Assembly (NCBI RefSeq): GCF_020736705.1
Contig: NZ_CP085990.1
Span: 434,001-498,000 of the forward strand
Origin: Psychrobacter sanguinis
GTDB taxonomy: Bacteria > Pseudomonadota > Gammaproteobacteria > Pseudomonadales > Moraxellaceae
Direction of reading: 5' to 3'
DNA: 64,000 bases
Under the pieces are notes generated by a model that made no database searches, was not told the origin of the DNA, and saw only the letters and a program-made list of their open reading frames with translations. Position numbers and translations under genes: made by a program. How positions within the stretch are numbered: position 1 is the stretch's first letter; each line of letters starts with the position of its first letter. This document shows positions 1 through 9,595 of the stretch, in pieces.

Positions 1-28
1 CTAACTTGTGCAGTTACTGCTTAGAGGG

Positions 29-460
29 TTACTTGCTTAGCTTTTGGCTAATTTCACGAAGCAATAAAATTTCTTCTGACGGGGTCTCTTCAACCACCTC
101 TTCCACTTTGTTATTACGGCGCATTTTGTTCATACCTTTCACCATCATAAAGATAATGAAGGCTAAGATTAAGAAGTTAATAAGTACGGTGATGAAGCTA
201 CCATAAGCCAATAAGGGAACACCAGCTGCTTTCAATGCATCATAAGTCATGGCAACGCCTTCTGGGGCATCGCCTAATAAAATAAACATGTTCTTAAAGT
301 TAATCTCACCGCCAGCGATGAAAGCAACGATTGGCATGATCACATCTTCAACCAAAGAGTTTGTGATACCTGAGAATGCGCCACCAATGATCACACCCAC
401 TGCTAAATCCATAACATTACCCTTTAGGGCAAACTCTTTAAACTCTGACATCATACTCAT
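29..460 (-). CDS. mscL: Large-conductance mechanosensitive channel MscL
   Basis: MscL is an inner-membrane homopentamer that opens under membrane tension to release solutes during osmotic downshock. The 143-residue protein has the family architecture: a short amphipathic N-terminal helix (SEFKEFALKGN), a first membrane helix starting at the conserved DLAVGVIIGGAF stretch, a periplasmic loop, a second membrane helix around residues 85-107, and a charged C-terminal helix. Length matches the family. A GGAGG motif (468-472 on the complementary strand) lies 7 nt before the ATG at 460 and supports that start. It stands alone, downstream of typA on the same strand but behind a terminator. Confidence 0.96.
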   Translation of the reverse strand: MSMMSEFKEFALKGNVMDLAVGVIIGGAFSGITNSLVEDVIMPIVAFIAGGEINFKNMFILLGDAPEGVAMTYDALKAAGVPLLAYGSFITVLINFLILAFIIFMMVKGMNKMRRNNKVEEVVEETPSEEILLLREISQKLSK

Positions 461-641
461 AATTTTTCCTCCAAAATAAAAACTTAATCAAAAAGCACGA
501 GCCAACGATGTAAGCAAATACCGAAATGCTTAACGCCTTAAGGTCGTACAAAATAAGGGGGTAACACAGAAATCCATCAAGAAAGATGGACTGTTAATAT
601 TCCATTTAATTGTTATATGTTAAACAGACTAAACACAAAAT

Positions 642-682
642 AAAAAAGAGTTAACATAGACAATGCGCCTATATTAACTCTT
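642..682 (-). terminator. Rho-independent terminator after typA
   Basis: On the minus strand GAGTTAA and ATAG blocks pair with CTAT and TTAACTC around a short GC-containing loop, and the stem is followed by a run of six T. It sits about 130 nt downstream of the typA stop codon and separates typA from mscL. Confidence 0.75.
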
Positions 683-809
683 CCAAAAAGCTATTCAGTA
701 GTCAAAATGTAAATAATTGACCTATTTTTGAGAGATAAATACAAGAATCTCACTCAATTTAATGCTAATTTATTACTGACATTTAGATCTGAATTAGCAA
801 CTATTTGAT

Positions 810-2657
810 TTATTTCTCTTTTTTACGGCCGTGACGCTTACGCTCACTTTCAGTCAGATATTTTTTACGTAGACGAATTGACTTAGGTGTTACTTCAACT
901 AATTCATCATCTTCGATAAACTCAAGTGCTTGCTCTAACGTAAACTTAACAGCAGGTACTAGAGTCAACGCTTCATCAGTACCACTGGCACGAACGTTCG
1001 TTAACTGTTTAGCGGTTGTTGGGTTAACAACCATGTCATCACTACGTGAGTTAAGACCAACAATCATACCTTCATATACTTCAAGTTGTGGTTCAGCGAA
1101 AAGCTTACCACGCTTCTGAAGGTTAAATAAGGCATAACCTAAACAAACACCGTTTGCCATTGATACTAGAACACCGTTGGTACGTCCGCCTACATCACCG
1201 ATCTTTTGTGGACCGTAATGAGAGAAACTAGAGGTCAAGATACCCGTACCTGAAGTTAAAGTAAGGAACTCTGAACGGAAGCCGATTAGACCACGGGCAG
1301 GCATAGTTGCTTCAATACGCATACGGCCTTTGCCGTCTAGTTGCATATCTGTCATTTCGCCTTTACGCAGACCTATTTGTTCCATGATAGGACCTTGATG
1401 CTGTTCTTCCACATCAAAGATAACGTTTTCATATGGCTCTTGTAACTTACCATCAACTTCTTTAACGATAACTTCAGGACGTGATACAGCCAATTCATAC
1501 CCTTCACGGCGCATGTTTTCAATCAGTACTGATAAATGAAGCTCACCACGACCTGATACTTTAAACTTCTCTGCTGATTCAGTGTCTTCCACACGTAAAG
1601 CAACGTTATGAATAAGTTCACGTTCTAGACGCTCACGAATATTACGTGACGTTACAAATTTACCTTCACGACCTGCGAATGGTGAGTTGTTCACCTGGAA
1701 GGTCATAGAAACTGTTGGCTCATCTACCGTAAGTGGCGGTAAGGCTTCAACATTATTAGGATCACAAATAGTATCTGAGATGTTTAAGGCATCAATACCT
1801 GTGATACATACAATATCACCTGCTTGTGCGTCTTCAACATCGATACGGTCTAAACCATGATAACCCATGATTTTTAGAATACGTCCATTACGCGTATTAC
1901 CATCTTTATCGATTACAGTAACTGGCGTGTTGGTAGAAATACGACCACGCTCAATACGGCCAACACCAATAACCCCTACGAAGTTATTGTAATCAAGGCT
2001 TGAAATCTGCATACGGAAAGGCGCATCTGCATCTACTTGGGGCGGCTCTACCACATCGACGATTGTTTCGAATAATGGCGTCATATCTGGTGCAAGATTT
2101 TCTGGGTCTAAGCCAGCAATACCATTTAAGGCTGATGCATATACTACGTGAAAATCTAGTTGCTCATCACTGGCACCAAGATTGTCGAATAGATCAAATA
2201 TTTGATCCATTACCCAATCAGGACGCGAACCTGGACGGTCAATTTTGTTAATAACAACGATTGGCTTCAAACCTTGTTCGAATGCCTTTTGAGTCACGAA
2301 GCGAGTTTGTGGCATAGGGCCATCAATAGCATCTACTACCAATAGTACGCAGTCAACCATAGACATTACGCGTTCTACTTCACCACCGAAGTCGGCGTGA
2401 CCCGGGGTATCTACAATATTGATGCGATATTCAATATCTCTATCGGGATGTTTCCACTTAATGGCAGTGTTTTTCGCAAGAATCGTAATACCACGTTCTT
2501 GTTCAATTGCGCCTGAATCCATTGCGCGTTCTGCAATATTTGCACGCCCGTCGAAGGTACCAGATTGATGTAATAGTGTATCAACTAAGGTGGTTTTACC
2601 ATGGTCGACGTGAGCAATAATAGCGATATTGCGTAAATTTTTTATTTCGTTAGACAT
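810..2657 (-). CDS. typA: Ribosome-binding GTPase TypA/BipA
   Basis: TypA/BipA is a translational GTPase that binds the 70S ribosome and supports 50S assembly and growth in the cold and other stresses. The 615-residue protein carries the P-loop AHVDHGKT (residues 15-22), the switch region RGITI, DTPGH (83-87) and the NKID specificity motif, followed by EF-G-like domains II, III and V and the BipA-specific C-terminal domain ending in a basic [21 protein letters not shown] tail. Length matches the family (607 in E. coli). The ATG at 2657 has no strong Shine-Dalgarno sequence, only A/T-rich sequence. It is probably monocistronic, since terminators lie on both sides. Confidence 0.97.
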   Translation of the reverse strand: MSNEIKNLRNIAIIAHVDHGKTTLVDTLLHQSGTFDGRANIAERAMDSGAIEQERGITILAKNTAIKWKHPDRDIEYRINIVDTPGHADFGGEVERVMSMVDCVLLVVDAIDGPMPQTRFVTQKAFEQGLKPIVVINKIDRPGSRPDWVMDQIFDLFDNLGASDEQLDFHVVYASALNGIAGLDPENLAPDMTPLFETIVDVVEPPQVDADAPFRMQISSLDYNNFVGVIGVGRIERGRISTNTPVTVIDKDGNTRNGRILKIMGYHGLDRIDVEDAQAGDIVCITGIDALNISDTICDPNNVEALPPLTVDEPTVSMTFQVNNSPFAGREGKFVTSRNIRERLERELIHNVALRVEDTESAEKFKVSGRGELHLSVLIENMRREGYELAVSRPEVIVKEVDGKLQEPYENVIFDVEEQHQGPIMEQIGLRKGEMTDMQLDGKGRMRIEATMPARGLIGFRSEFLTLTSGTGILTSSFSHYGPQKIGDVGGRTNGVLVSMANGVCLGYALFNLQKRGKLFAEPQLEVYEGMIVGLNSRSDDMVVNPTTAKQLTNVRASGTDEALTLVPAVKFTLEQALEFIEDDELVEVTPKSIRLRKKYLTESERKRHGRKKEK

Positions 2658-2797
2658 ATTTTAAAGACTCAATATTTTTCGGGTAATAATCAGTAACTCT
2701 TTTCACGCTCGAAGTATAACACCTTTGTATTACAGTTAATAAACTGATTTTGTGAATGCATTAAGAAAAATGTAAAGGTTACTAATGGTATATAACG

Positions 2798-2828
2798 AAA
2801 AAAAGCCACCAATTTGGCAGCTTTTTTT
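2798..2828 (-). terminator. Terminator after the OmpA-family gene
   Basis: A hairpin with arms AAAAAAAGC and GCTTTTTTT plus an inner CCAA/TTGG pairing lies 30 nt past the stop codon of the OmpA-family gene. The A and T runs make it potentially active in both directions. Confidence 0.8.
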
Positions 2829-2857
2829 CAAATAACTACTAAAACATACTTAAGATA

Positions 2858-4009
2858 TTATTGAACGTTCATATCTTTAGTTTGGTCAACAGTCATGCTC
2901 TTGTTACCAGTGATAACAGCGTATACACGACGGTTCATTGCGCGACCTTCTTCAGTATCGTTTGGCGCGATTGGACGGTCATAACCGTAACCAACTGTGC
3001 TTAGACGGTTTGGCGCAACGCCAAATTCGTTAGTTAGCATAGTTTTAACAGCGATTGCACGGGCTTCAGATAGACGTTGGTTGTAACGAGCTGATGGACC
3101 AGTCTTAGAAGCGTGACCTTCGATGCTAGCTGATGAGTTTGGATACTCACGCATTTTTTCTGCTACTTTAGCGATTTCAGGCTTGTACTGCTCTTTGATA
3201 ACTGATTTATCGTTATCGAAGAATACACGTAGTTCCATTTTCAGTTCGTCATCGATCTGAACTTGTACTGGACAACCAGTTTCATCTACTACTACGTTAG
3301 CAGGAGTGTTAGGGCACTGGTCTAATCTATCGATTACGCCATCGCCATCGCTGTCTTGGTCAGCTTCAACCACAACTACTGGAGTTGGTTCAACCATAGT
3401 TGCTGGAGCAACTACTGCAGGAGCTAAGTGACCGCCTAGAACTACTTCTAGACCAGCTAGACCCATGTAATCCCATAGATCATAGTCAAAGTTATGGATC
3501 GCACGAGCTTCACCACGTAGGCTTAGTGCATCGTTGATACGGTACATAGCACCTAGACCTAGGTTACCAATGGTATCAGTAGTTTGACGAACTTGTTTAC
3601 CAGCTGAATCTTTAACTTCGATTTTCTGTTGACCGGCACCGATTAAAGCGTATGGACGGAAAGCAGTGTCACGGTAGCCTGAGAACTCATCAAAGCCTAC
3701 TAGGAAGTTACCACTGATCATTTCACGCTCAGCATCACCAATTTTGTCGCCTTTATATAGAGCGTCTGAATCAGTTACACCATATTCAACTTGGAACTGA
3801 GTTGAAGGAGTCAATTCAATACCTAGTGCAGCACCAGTGTATAGATCGTCTTCAGTAGAAAAACGAAGATCTTCTTTTTCGTAGTCATCATCATTAGTTT
3901 CAGTGAAGTGATAACCAAGTAATACTGGGCTCACAGTTACGCCAGCAGTTGCCATTACTGGCGCTGCAGCAGCGGCAATCAATGCCAAAGTAATTTTGTT
4001 AAGTTTCAT
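2858..4009 (-). CDS. OmpA-family outer membrane protein
   Basis: This is a structural outer-membrane porin that links the envelope to peptidoglycan. The 383-residue precursor starts with a typical signal peptide (MKLNKITLALIAAAAAPVMATA). Residues of about 23-195 look like an eight-stranded beta-barrel. A calcium-binding thrombospondin type 3-like segment follows (DSDGDGVIDRLDQCPNTP, about 219-236), then a C-terminal OmpA/MotB peptidoglycan-binding domain (FFDNDKSVIKEQY, IEGHAS, NQRLSEARA, GYGYDRPIAPN, NRRV). The plan matches Acinetobacter and Pseudomonas OmpA/OprF. GGAGG lies just upstream of the ATG at 4009. A 480-bp AT-rich spacer separates it from the divergent pilin-like gene. Confidence 0.93.
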   Translation of the reverse strand: MKLNKITLALIAAAAAPVMATAGVTVSPVLLGYHFTETNDDDYEKEDLRFSTEDDLYTGAALGIELTPSTQFQVEYGVTDSDALYKGDKIGDAEREMISGNFLVGFDEFSGYRDTAFRPYALIGAGQQKIEVKDSAGKQVRQTTDTIGNLGLGAMYRINDALSLRGEARAIHNFDYDLWDYMGLAGLEVVLGGHLAPAVVAPATMVEPTPVVVVEADQDSDGDGVIDRLDQCPNTPANVVVDETGCPVQVQIDDELKMELRVFFDNDKSVIKEQYKPEIAKVAEKMREYPNSSASIEGHASKTGPSARYNQRLSEARAIAVKTMLTNEFGVAPNRLSTVGYGYDRPIAPNDTEEGRAMNRRVYAVITGNKSMTVDQTKDMNVQ

Positions 4010-4402
4010 AAACTTCCTCCAAGGGACGGTTTGTGTGCAAAAAACACTTAATATCTCTAATTTGTATACTCAGGACATTTTTAAAACGAACTAAGCACTA
4101 ATTTATACTTTCGCATAATAGCTTATATATAAATTAATTTATTTACAACATATTTTTGTGACCCAGTCATCTAGTACACATAAAAATCACATAACCCATT
4201 TACTAATTACATTGTAATCGATTATTAAACACTAACTCAAATCAATCACATTATAATGGGTACATTTATTCTGTTATGTGATTAAATGATATGTAATTAA
4301 ATATAACTAAATGTGATACACAACTTACTAAAGGCAATTCTAATACATACGCTCAAATAGTTCTATCCTTAAGCCCTACTTTTTCACCAAATGTAACAAA
4401 AT

Positions 4403-4430
4403 TTGACAATAGGTTATATTTCCCTATTAT
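4403..4430 (+). promoter_or_regulatory. Sigma-70-type promoter with internal dyad
   Basis: A perfect -35 TTGACA (4403-4408) is separated by 16 nt from a -10 TATTAT (4425-4430), about 60 nt upstream of the pilin-like gene. The spacer is framed by the inverted repeat AATAGG (4408-4413) and CCTATT (4423-4428), which would place a small operator over the promoter. The rest of the 480-bp spacer 4010-4492 is AT-rich and shows no gene. Confidence 0.6.
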
Positions 4431-4492
4431 AAGTAGGCCTTTGTTGAGTTTTACTATATATTTAGCTAAACTTACTATAAGGCTTATCTACA

Positions 4493-5131
4493 ATGCACAT
4501 GTCTATTGTTAAGTTGCGATATGCTGTACCTAACGAAGTGCAGGGAACACATAACTTTAGGCTATACTCAGTGGATAAACTTCACTTCTCTGATAGAAAT
4601 ATCCATAATCAAGGCTTTACTTTATTAGAGTTGCTATTAACCTTGATTATCTTAGCCACCATGACTACAATAGCACTCCCCTCTTTTATCACTACCTTAA
4701 GAACTTGGGAGGCCAAAGAAGTACGCAGTCATATAACCGATGGCTTTCGAACTGCTAAAGCACACAGCTTCATGCAGCGTCAAGACACCATACTCTGTCT
4801 AGCAGATGCTAATTATCAATGCCATAAACAGGCAAAAGAATACTTATTAATTTTCAGTGATATCGATGGCAATCATCAGTTTAATAGTGCCATTAATCAA
4901 ATGATCCTACAGCAACCTCTACATTTAGATTATGGTAGAGTGTATTTGCATGCAGGAAAGCGTAACTATATCAAGTTCTTTGGTGATAGTGGATTACCTC
5001 GTGGACATTTCGGTCACATAAAATATTGTCCTAATAATCATTCAATCCATAATATGTATCAAATCTCATTAAACCAACAAGGTAACCACCGCTTTAAGCC
5101 CTATGGACTTAAAAAGACGGGTTGCCCTTAA
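4493..5131 (+). CDS. Type IV pilin-like protein (GspH/FimT-like minor pseudopilin)
   Basis: This is a class III signal-peptide protein. A prepilin peptidase site G|FTLLEL (cleavage after Gly41) is followed by a hydrophobic helix (LLLTLIILATMTTIALPSF) and a GspH/FimT-like globular part with four cysteines. It probably primes or caps type IV pili or a competence pseudopilus. From the ATG at 4493 (AAGG about 10 nt upstream) the leader would be 41 residues, far longer than the usual 6-20. A GTG at 4571 would give a normal 15-residue leader but has a poor ribosome site, so the start is unsettled. It is an orphan, with no other pilin gene in the window. Confidence 0.75.
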   Translation: MHMSIVKLRYAVPNEVQGTHNFRLYSVDKLHFSDRNIHNQGFTLLELLLTLIILATMTTIALPSFITTLRTWEAKEVRSHITDGFRTAKAHSFMQRQDTILCLADANYQCHKQAKEYLLIFSDIDGNHQFNSAINQMILQQPLHLDYGRVYLHAGKRNYIKFFGDSGLPRGHFGHIKYCPNNHSIHNMYQISLNQQGNHRFKPYGLKKTGCP

Positions 5132-5341
5132 GAACTTTTTACTTGACTTGATTGCCCAATCACTTGAACCCTCTTGTTGATCACTAATTGCTAAAACCAG
5201 TTAATAAGACACCAGAGAGCATTACGATAGATTAAGGCAACGTTGGTTAGTTAATTGGACGATGAACAGCCATCCACACCCTTACCCTCACACATACAAT
5301 TAATACACTCTAAATTATAGGCTGCAGTTAATTTACAAACC

Positions 5342-6103
5342 CTAACCTTGCATTGCCTGCTTCATAGTAGCAACCGCCTTTTCAAGCCCCATAAACACAC
5401 TATCGGCAATTAAGGCATGACCTATATTAAGCTCATAGATGCCTGGAATACGAGCAATGGCAGACACATTATCACGTGTTAAACCATGGCCGGCATTAAC
5501 AATCAATGTCTCTTGTTGCGATAGGGCATATTTGGTAGCTGATTTTATTCTATTTAGCTCATGTTCAATCGCCGTACTTTCTTTGGCCAATGTCGCCTCA
5601 GCATATTGTCCGGTATGTAGCTCAATAGCATCTGCCTTACAAGCTATGGCTGCATCTATCTGTTTGGCATCTGGATCAATAAATAAAGAAACTTTGCTGC
5701 CGACTTGATGTAGAGACGCTATGTAGCGTTTAATATTTTCTACCTGCGAGGCCACGTCTAGCCCCCCTTCTGTGGTCAGTTCTTCACGCTTTTCTGGCAC
5801 TAAGCAAATCCATTCAGGCTTGACCTCTAGCGCGATATTTAACATCTCTTCGGTAGTGGCCATTTCTAAGTTCATACGAGTCTTTAATAAAGGCTTCATA
5901 CGATAGACATCGTCATCTTGGATGTGACGTCTGTCTTCTCTTAAATGAAGAGTGATACCATCTGCCCCTGCTTGCTCACAAAGTAAGGCAGCTTCCACTG
6001 GATCAGGGTAATTAACCCCACGTGCCTGACGAAGTGTGGCCACGTGGTCAATATTGACACCCAATAATGGTGTCTTAACAGCGGTTGGAACCATTTTATT
6101 CAT
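5342..6103 (-). CDS. pdxJ: Pyridoxine 5'-phosphate synthase PdxJ
   Basis: PdxJ condenses 1-deoxy-D-xylulose 5-phosphate with 3-amino-2-oxopropyl phosphate to give pyridoxine 5'-phosphate, the ring-closing step of the DXP-dependent vitamin B6 pathway in the cytosol. The 253-residue protein has the signature [14 protein letters not shown] near the N-terminus, HLREDRRHI, the MxxE motif ([10 protein letters not shown]) and the C-terminal phosphate-binding region NAGHGL...LNIGHALI. It is the last gene of the lepA-lepB-rnc-era-recO-pdxJ block, the same order as in many gammaproteobacteria. A 7-nt tandem repeat array fills part of the spacer to recO, so it may also have its own promoter. Confidence 0.97.
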   Translation of the reverse strand: MNKMVPTAVKTPLLGVNIDHVATLRQARGVNYPDPVEAALLCEQAGADGITLHLREDRRHIQDDDVYRMKPLLKTRMNLEMATTEEMLNIALEVKPEWICLVPEKREELTTEGGLDVASQVENIKRYIASLHQVGSKVSLFIDPDAKQIDAAIACKADAIELHTGQYAEATLAKESTAIEHELNRIKSATKYALSQQETLIVNAGHGLTRDNVSAIARIPGIYELNIGHALIADSVFMGLEKAVATMKQAMQG

Positions 6104-6167
6104 AATATGTCACCCTAGCTGACTTAATAAAGTCATAACAACAGTAAAAGAAACAACCTAGTAAGGA

Positions 6168-6224
6168 TAATAATTAATAATTAATAATTAATAATTAATA
6201 ATTAATAATTAATAATTAATAATT
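6168..6224. repeat. Tandem array of a 7-nt unit (AATAATT)
   Basis: A perfect period of 7 nt runs for 57 bases, about eight copies of AATAATT, in the recO-pdxJ spacer roughly 65-120 nt upstream of the pdxJ start. It is pure A/T and would be prone to copy-number change by slippage. Confidence 0.95.
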
Positions 6225-6350
6225 GACAATAATATAATGTAGATCACAATAACGTAGACCGAACTATATAAGATAAAACCAAGCTTAGCACTACGTCGAT
6301 TTAAAACAACCTCTGACTTTACCAGTATCTGCCAGCTAGTTTATTATAGT

Positions 6351-7193
6351 TTATTGATAACGATAAAACTGTTGCCACAAAATGCGGCTTTGTAAAGGCT
6401 GATAGTCAAATAAATGATCAATAAGTTGGCGATGAATATCAGTCCAACTGTTAATGGTTTGAGGACTAATGCCTGATTGCATGGCTATGATTGTCTCGCC
6501 TGAGATAGGAAACTGTTGCATAAAGGCTGAAGGGTTGCGTTGATTAAGACTAGATTCAGAGTCTTGTTCGCTTTGAGTAGTATCAACGGTATCTGTAGTT
6601 TCGACATCACTACCATGGAAAACACCCGTTTCCTGAATCGTAGTATCTTGAATCATAGCATCCTGAGCATCTAGCGCTGCTTTGGTCATTGATTGCTTGA
6701 CCCATCCTCTATCAGGAGCAAAGTAGTACCACTGTTTCTCATCAATTATTGCCTGCTCACTATCTTGTTCAAAGTCAATGGCGAAGCCGAGCTCGCTAAA
6801 CAAAACCTGTTCATAAAGTCGTAAAACAAGTTTTAACTGATCCAAGCTTAATGGCTGCTGTAATTGGCGAATGGTTCGACTGTATTGCTCGTAAACGACA
6901 GGCATACTGTCTTCCACGGGCAATAGTTTTAAGGTAATTTCATTAAGGTATAGAGCCGCATACTGTTGTTGGCCCATCAAGCTTGGAACGGCTTCGACAA
7001 TGTTGACCTGTTGCAAGGTCTTTAAGGATTTTTTGCCAGTCGCAAAGAGCATTAAAGGCACAAATTGGGGAATGCCCTTTTTGGCAATACCATGCAAGAT
7101 ACCATGCTCTTTGGTCAGCAAATAATAGATGCTTCTTTTTTCTTGATAGGGGCGTTGATGCAAACTATACGCATTTAATGGCTCATTACGCAA
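6351..7193 (-). CDS. recO: DNA repair protein RecO
   Basis: RecO helps RecR load RecA on SSB-coated single-stranded DNA in gap repair. The 280-residue protein has the N-terminal OB-fold (AYSLHQRPYQEKRSIYYLLTKEHG...) and the helical domain of RecO. About 40 acidic and Thr/Ser/Gln-rich residues (around 178-219) interrupt the C-terminal half, and no zinc-binding CxxC is visible, so this is a divergent Moraxellaceae-type form. No in-frame ATG lies between the upstream stop and residue 48. The start is a TTG at 7193 preceded by GGATGGG about 8 nt away. Position between era and pdxJ supports the assignment. Confidence 0.88.
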   Translation of the reverse strand: MRNEPLNAYSLHQRPYQEKRSIYYLLTKEHGILHGIAKKGIPQFVPLMLFATGKKSLKTLQQVNIVEAVPSLMGQQQYAALYLNEITLKLLPVEDSMPVVYEQYSRTIRQLQQPLSLDQLKLVLRLYEQVLFSELGFAIDFEQDSEQAIIDEKQWYYFAPDRGWVKQSMTKAALDAQDAMIQDTTIQETGVFHGSDVETTDTVDTTQSEQDSESSLNQRNPSAFMQQFPISGETIIAMQSGISPQTINSWTDIHRQLIDHLFDYQPLQSRILWQQFYRYQ

Positions 7194-7387
7194 TGTGATT
7201 ACCCATCCTATATGCTAGTAAGATTTTGACTAACGCGCCCCTCTTCAACCCAATTTATCATTAGCCGCTTATCGTTATTGGTTTATAAATAACAACGAAC
7301 GACTAATGATTTGATACTAATTTTAGTCGCTCATTGACGGTTTACTATTTATTAATAGTTTACTGTCATGCTATAGCGACCGTTAAA

Positions 7388-8404
7388 TTAGTATCCCAAA
7401 CTGGTCAAGGCACGGGCATCATCTGACCAGCCCTGCTTCACTTTAACCCATAGGTTAAGCATGATTTTACGTTCAAATAAAGCTTCCATATCTTCACGTG
7501 CGGCCATACCAATCTGTTTAATACGGCTGCCTTTATCACCAATGATAATCGCTTTTTGACCATTACGCTCAACAAAAATAGTGGCATCAATAAAGGTCAC
7601 AGCTTTACGCTTACGTCCAGTCTTAGGATCAATATGCGCTGGCTCATCTTTGAACTCATCAATCTGTACCGTTAAATCATAAGGTACTTCGTCACCTGAT
7701 TGGCGCATGATTTTTTCGCGAATAATTTCACTGGCTAAGAAACGTTCACTACGATCAGTAATTTGCTCTGTATCATAAATAGGCGCACCCTGTGGCAGGT
7801 GTGAGCGAATCACTTGTTCTAATCGTTCTAAGTTCTGATTTTTTAAGGCAGACACCGGTACGATGTCAGCAAACTCAAAGTTTTCATGATAGGTTTCAAT
7901 TAGCGGTAAGATAGAGCCTTTGTCTTTAATAGTATCAGCTTTATTAATAACCAATACCACAGGGGTATCCGTTTCGCCGATTTTCTCAAGCGTCAACAAA
8001 TCATCTTCACGCCACTGCTCACCATCAACCACAAATAAAACTAAATCCACATCAACCAACGCTGAAAAAGCCGCTTTGTTCATGCGCTCATTAATAAGGC
8101 GAACTTCGTTGCTATGAATACCTGGGGTATCAACAAATACCGCTTGCATCTCTGAATTGGACAGAATGCCATGAATGCGATGACGGGTAGTTTGTGGTTT
8201 ACGTGAGGTGATTGACAACTTTTGTCCCAACATGTGATTCATTAAAGTTGATTTACCCACGTTAGGACGACCCACGATGGCAACGTAGCCCGCGCGATAG
8301 TCTTCTGGCAATGACTCTTCATTAAAGAAGCTATCTAACAGGTTATCAGTCGTGTCTGTTGACTGAAGGTCTAATTCTTTATTTTCTTGTGGTGCATTTG
8401 ACAT
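7388..8404 (-). CDS. era: GTPase Era
   Basis: Era is an essential GTPase that binds the 3' end of 16S rRNA and assists 30S subunit maturation. The 338-residue protein contains the P-loop GRPNVGKS (about 45-52), the switch motif TTRHRIHG, DTPGI, NKAD, SALK, and a C-terminal KH domain (EKIMRQSGDEVPYDLTV, then the GXXG loop GDKGSRIKQIG). An acidic N-terminal extension of about 35 residues precedes the usual start region (E. coli Era is 301 residues). It follows rnc on the same strand, the conserved arrangement in this operon. Confidence 0.97.
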   Translation of the reverse strand: MSNAPQENKELDLQSTDTTDNLLDSFFNEESLPEDYRAGYVAIVGRPNVGKSTLMNHMLGQKLSITSRKPQTTRHRIHGILSNSEMQAVFVDTPGIHSNEVRLINERMNKAAFSALVDVDLVLFVVDGEQWREDDLLTLEKIGETDTPVVLVINKADTIKDKGSILPLIETYHENFEFADIVPVSALKNQNLERLEQVIRSHLPQGAPIYDTEQITDRSERFLASEIIREKIMRQSGDEVPYDLTVQIDEFKDEPAHIDPKTGRKRKAVTFIDATIFVERNGQKAIIIGDKGSRIKQIGMAAREDMEALFERKIMLNLWVKVKQGWSDDARALTSLGY

Positions 8405-8584
8405 ATATCTGTTTATCCGATGTTATCTTGTGGAAGCACTTGAATTAAGGGCTTCAATTTAATTTTGTAGAGGGTTAATAGGTTACTAAGCCAACCTAGA
8501 ATTAGAACGAACTATACTGTTTATAGTTTGCATTTTAGAGTTTACATTAGATTATAGTTTGCAGTTTACACTAAGGTCTTGAGT

Positions 8585-9421
8585 CTACAGCTTCACTTTA
8601 ATAATACGATCACTGACAAGCTTATTAAGTTGGTTGATCATCTTTTCAGCCGTTTTTTGCTCAGCGATACGGCGACTTTCACCAGATTCAATAATAGGCG
8701 TACTATGTGGCACTTCTACTTCACACCGTACAATAAATATTTGATTTGGCGCATTGCCTTGAGTCTCTAACAACTCATAGTTAGGTAGTTCATACTTATG
8801 GCCCTGTAGCCATTCTTGCAGTCGACTCTTGGCGTCTTTTAAAACTCTTTGATCATTGACGTTGTTGATTAATTCAGCGAACCAATCCAACACACAGGCT
8901 TTAACCACATCAACACTCTGACTATCGAGATAAATGGCACCGATTAAGGACTCTACCGTGTCTGCTAATATTGAGGCCCGCTCACGTCCTCCACCCTTAC
9001 GCTCACCGACTCCCAAAATCAGATGTGAGGATAAGTTTAACTTCTGTGCCACGATCACTAACGACTCTTGGCGTACCAAAGTGGCTCTCATACGCGTGAG
9101 TCGACCTTCATTTTGGTTAGGATATTGGTAATACAATGCTTCACCAATGATCATTCCCAGTAAGGCATCCCCTAGAAACTCTAAACGCTCATAGTTAATT
9201 TTGCCATCAAAAGAGCGGTGTGTTAAAGCAAGTTTTGCCAGACTAGTATCTTTAAAAGTATATCCCAAGACTTTTTGTAAACTGGCCAATCCTTGCTCAA
9301 AACTGGTATAACGTTGTTTGGGTGGCTGTTTAGTAGAAGCTACTATATCAGCCATTTCTGTTACTTTACTTTTATCACCGCTCTCTTTTTTAAAAACTTT
9401 TGGCATATTATTTCGGCACAT
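8585..9421 (-). CDS. rnc: Ribonuclease III
   Basis: RNase III cleaves double-stranded RNA, including rRNA precursors and its own operon leader. The 278-residue protein has the signature ERLEFLGDALLG (metal-binding Glu/Asp), the second catalytic segment DTVESLIGAIYLD, and a C-terminal double-stranded RNA-binding domain (DAKSRLQEWLQ through RIAEQKTAEKMI). An N-terminal extension of about 40 polar residues precedes the first conserved segment; E. coli RNase III is 226 residues. The ATG at 9421 and a second ATG at 9406 both lack a clear ribosome site. The gene lies between lepB and era in the conserved operon. Confidence 0.95.
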   Translation of the reverse strand: MCRNNMPKVFKKESGDKSKVTEMADIVASTKQPPKQRYTSFEQGLASLQKVLGYTFKDTSLAKLALTHRSFDGKINYERLEFLGDALLGMIIGEALYYQYPNQNEGRLTRMRATLVRQESLVIVAQKLNLSSHLILGVGERKGGGRERASILADTVESLIGAIYLDSQSVDVVKACVLDWFAELINNVNDQRVLKDAKSRLQEWLQGHKYELPNYELLETQGNAPNQIFIVRCEVEVPHSTPIIESGESRRIAEQKTAEKMINQLNKLVSDRIIKVKL

Positions 9422-9595
9422 TAAGAACTGTTAATCAACTTTAAATACAGTTAAAAACAGCTATGTATATTAATTGAAGGGATTAAATAGAATGTTTGAA
9501 TTATGGCAGTCTCTTTAGCTTCTATCATTTACCGCATAAAAGATATTAACGGATAATAAATGTTAGATAAAGAAACTGCTCAAATAGTATAAGAC

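Noticed and set aside
6121..6240. AT-rich array read as a replication origin or iteron cluster
   Set aside because: The unit is a pure A/T 7-mer with no DnaA boxes nearby and no replication gene. Simple slippage is sufficient.
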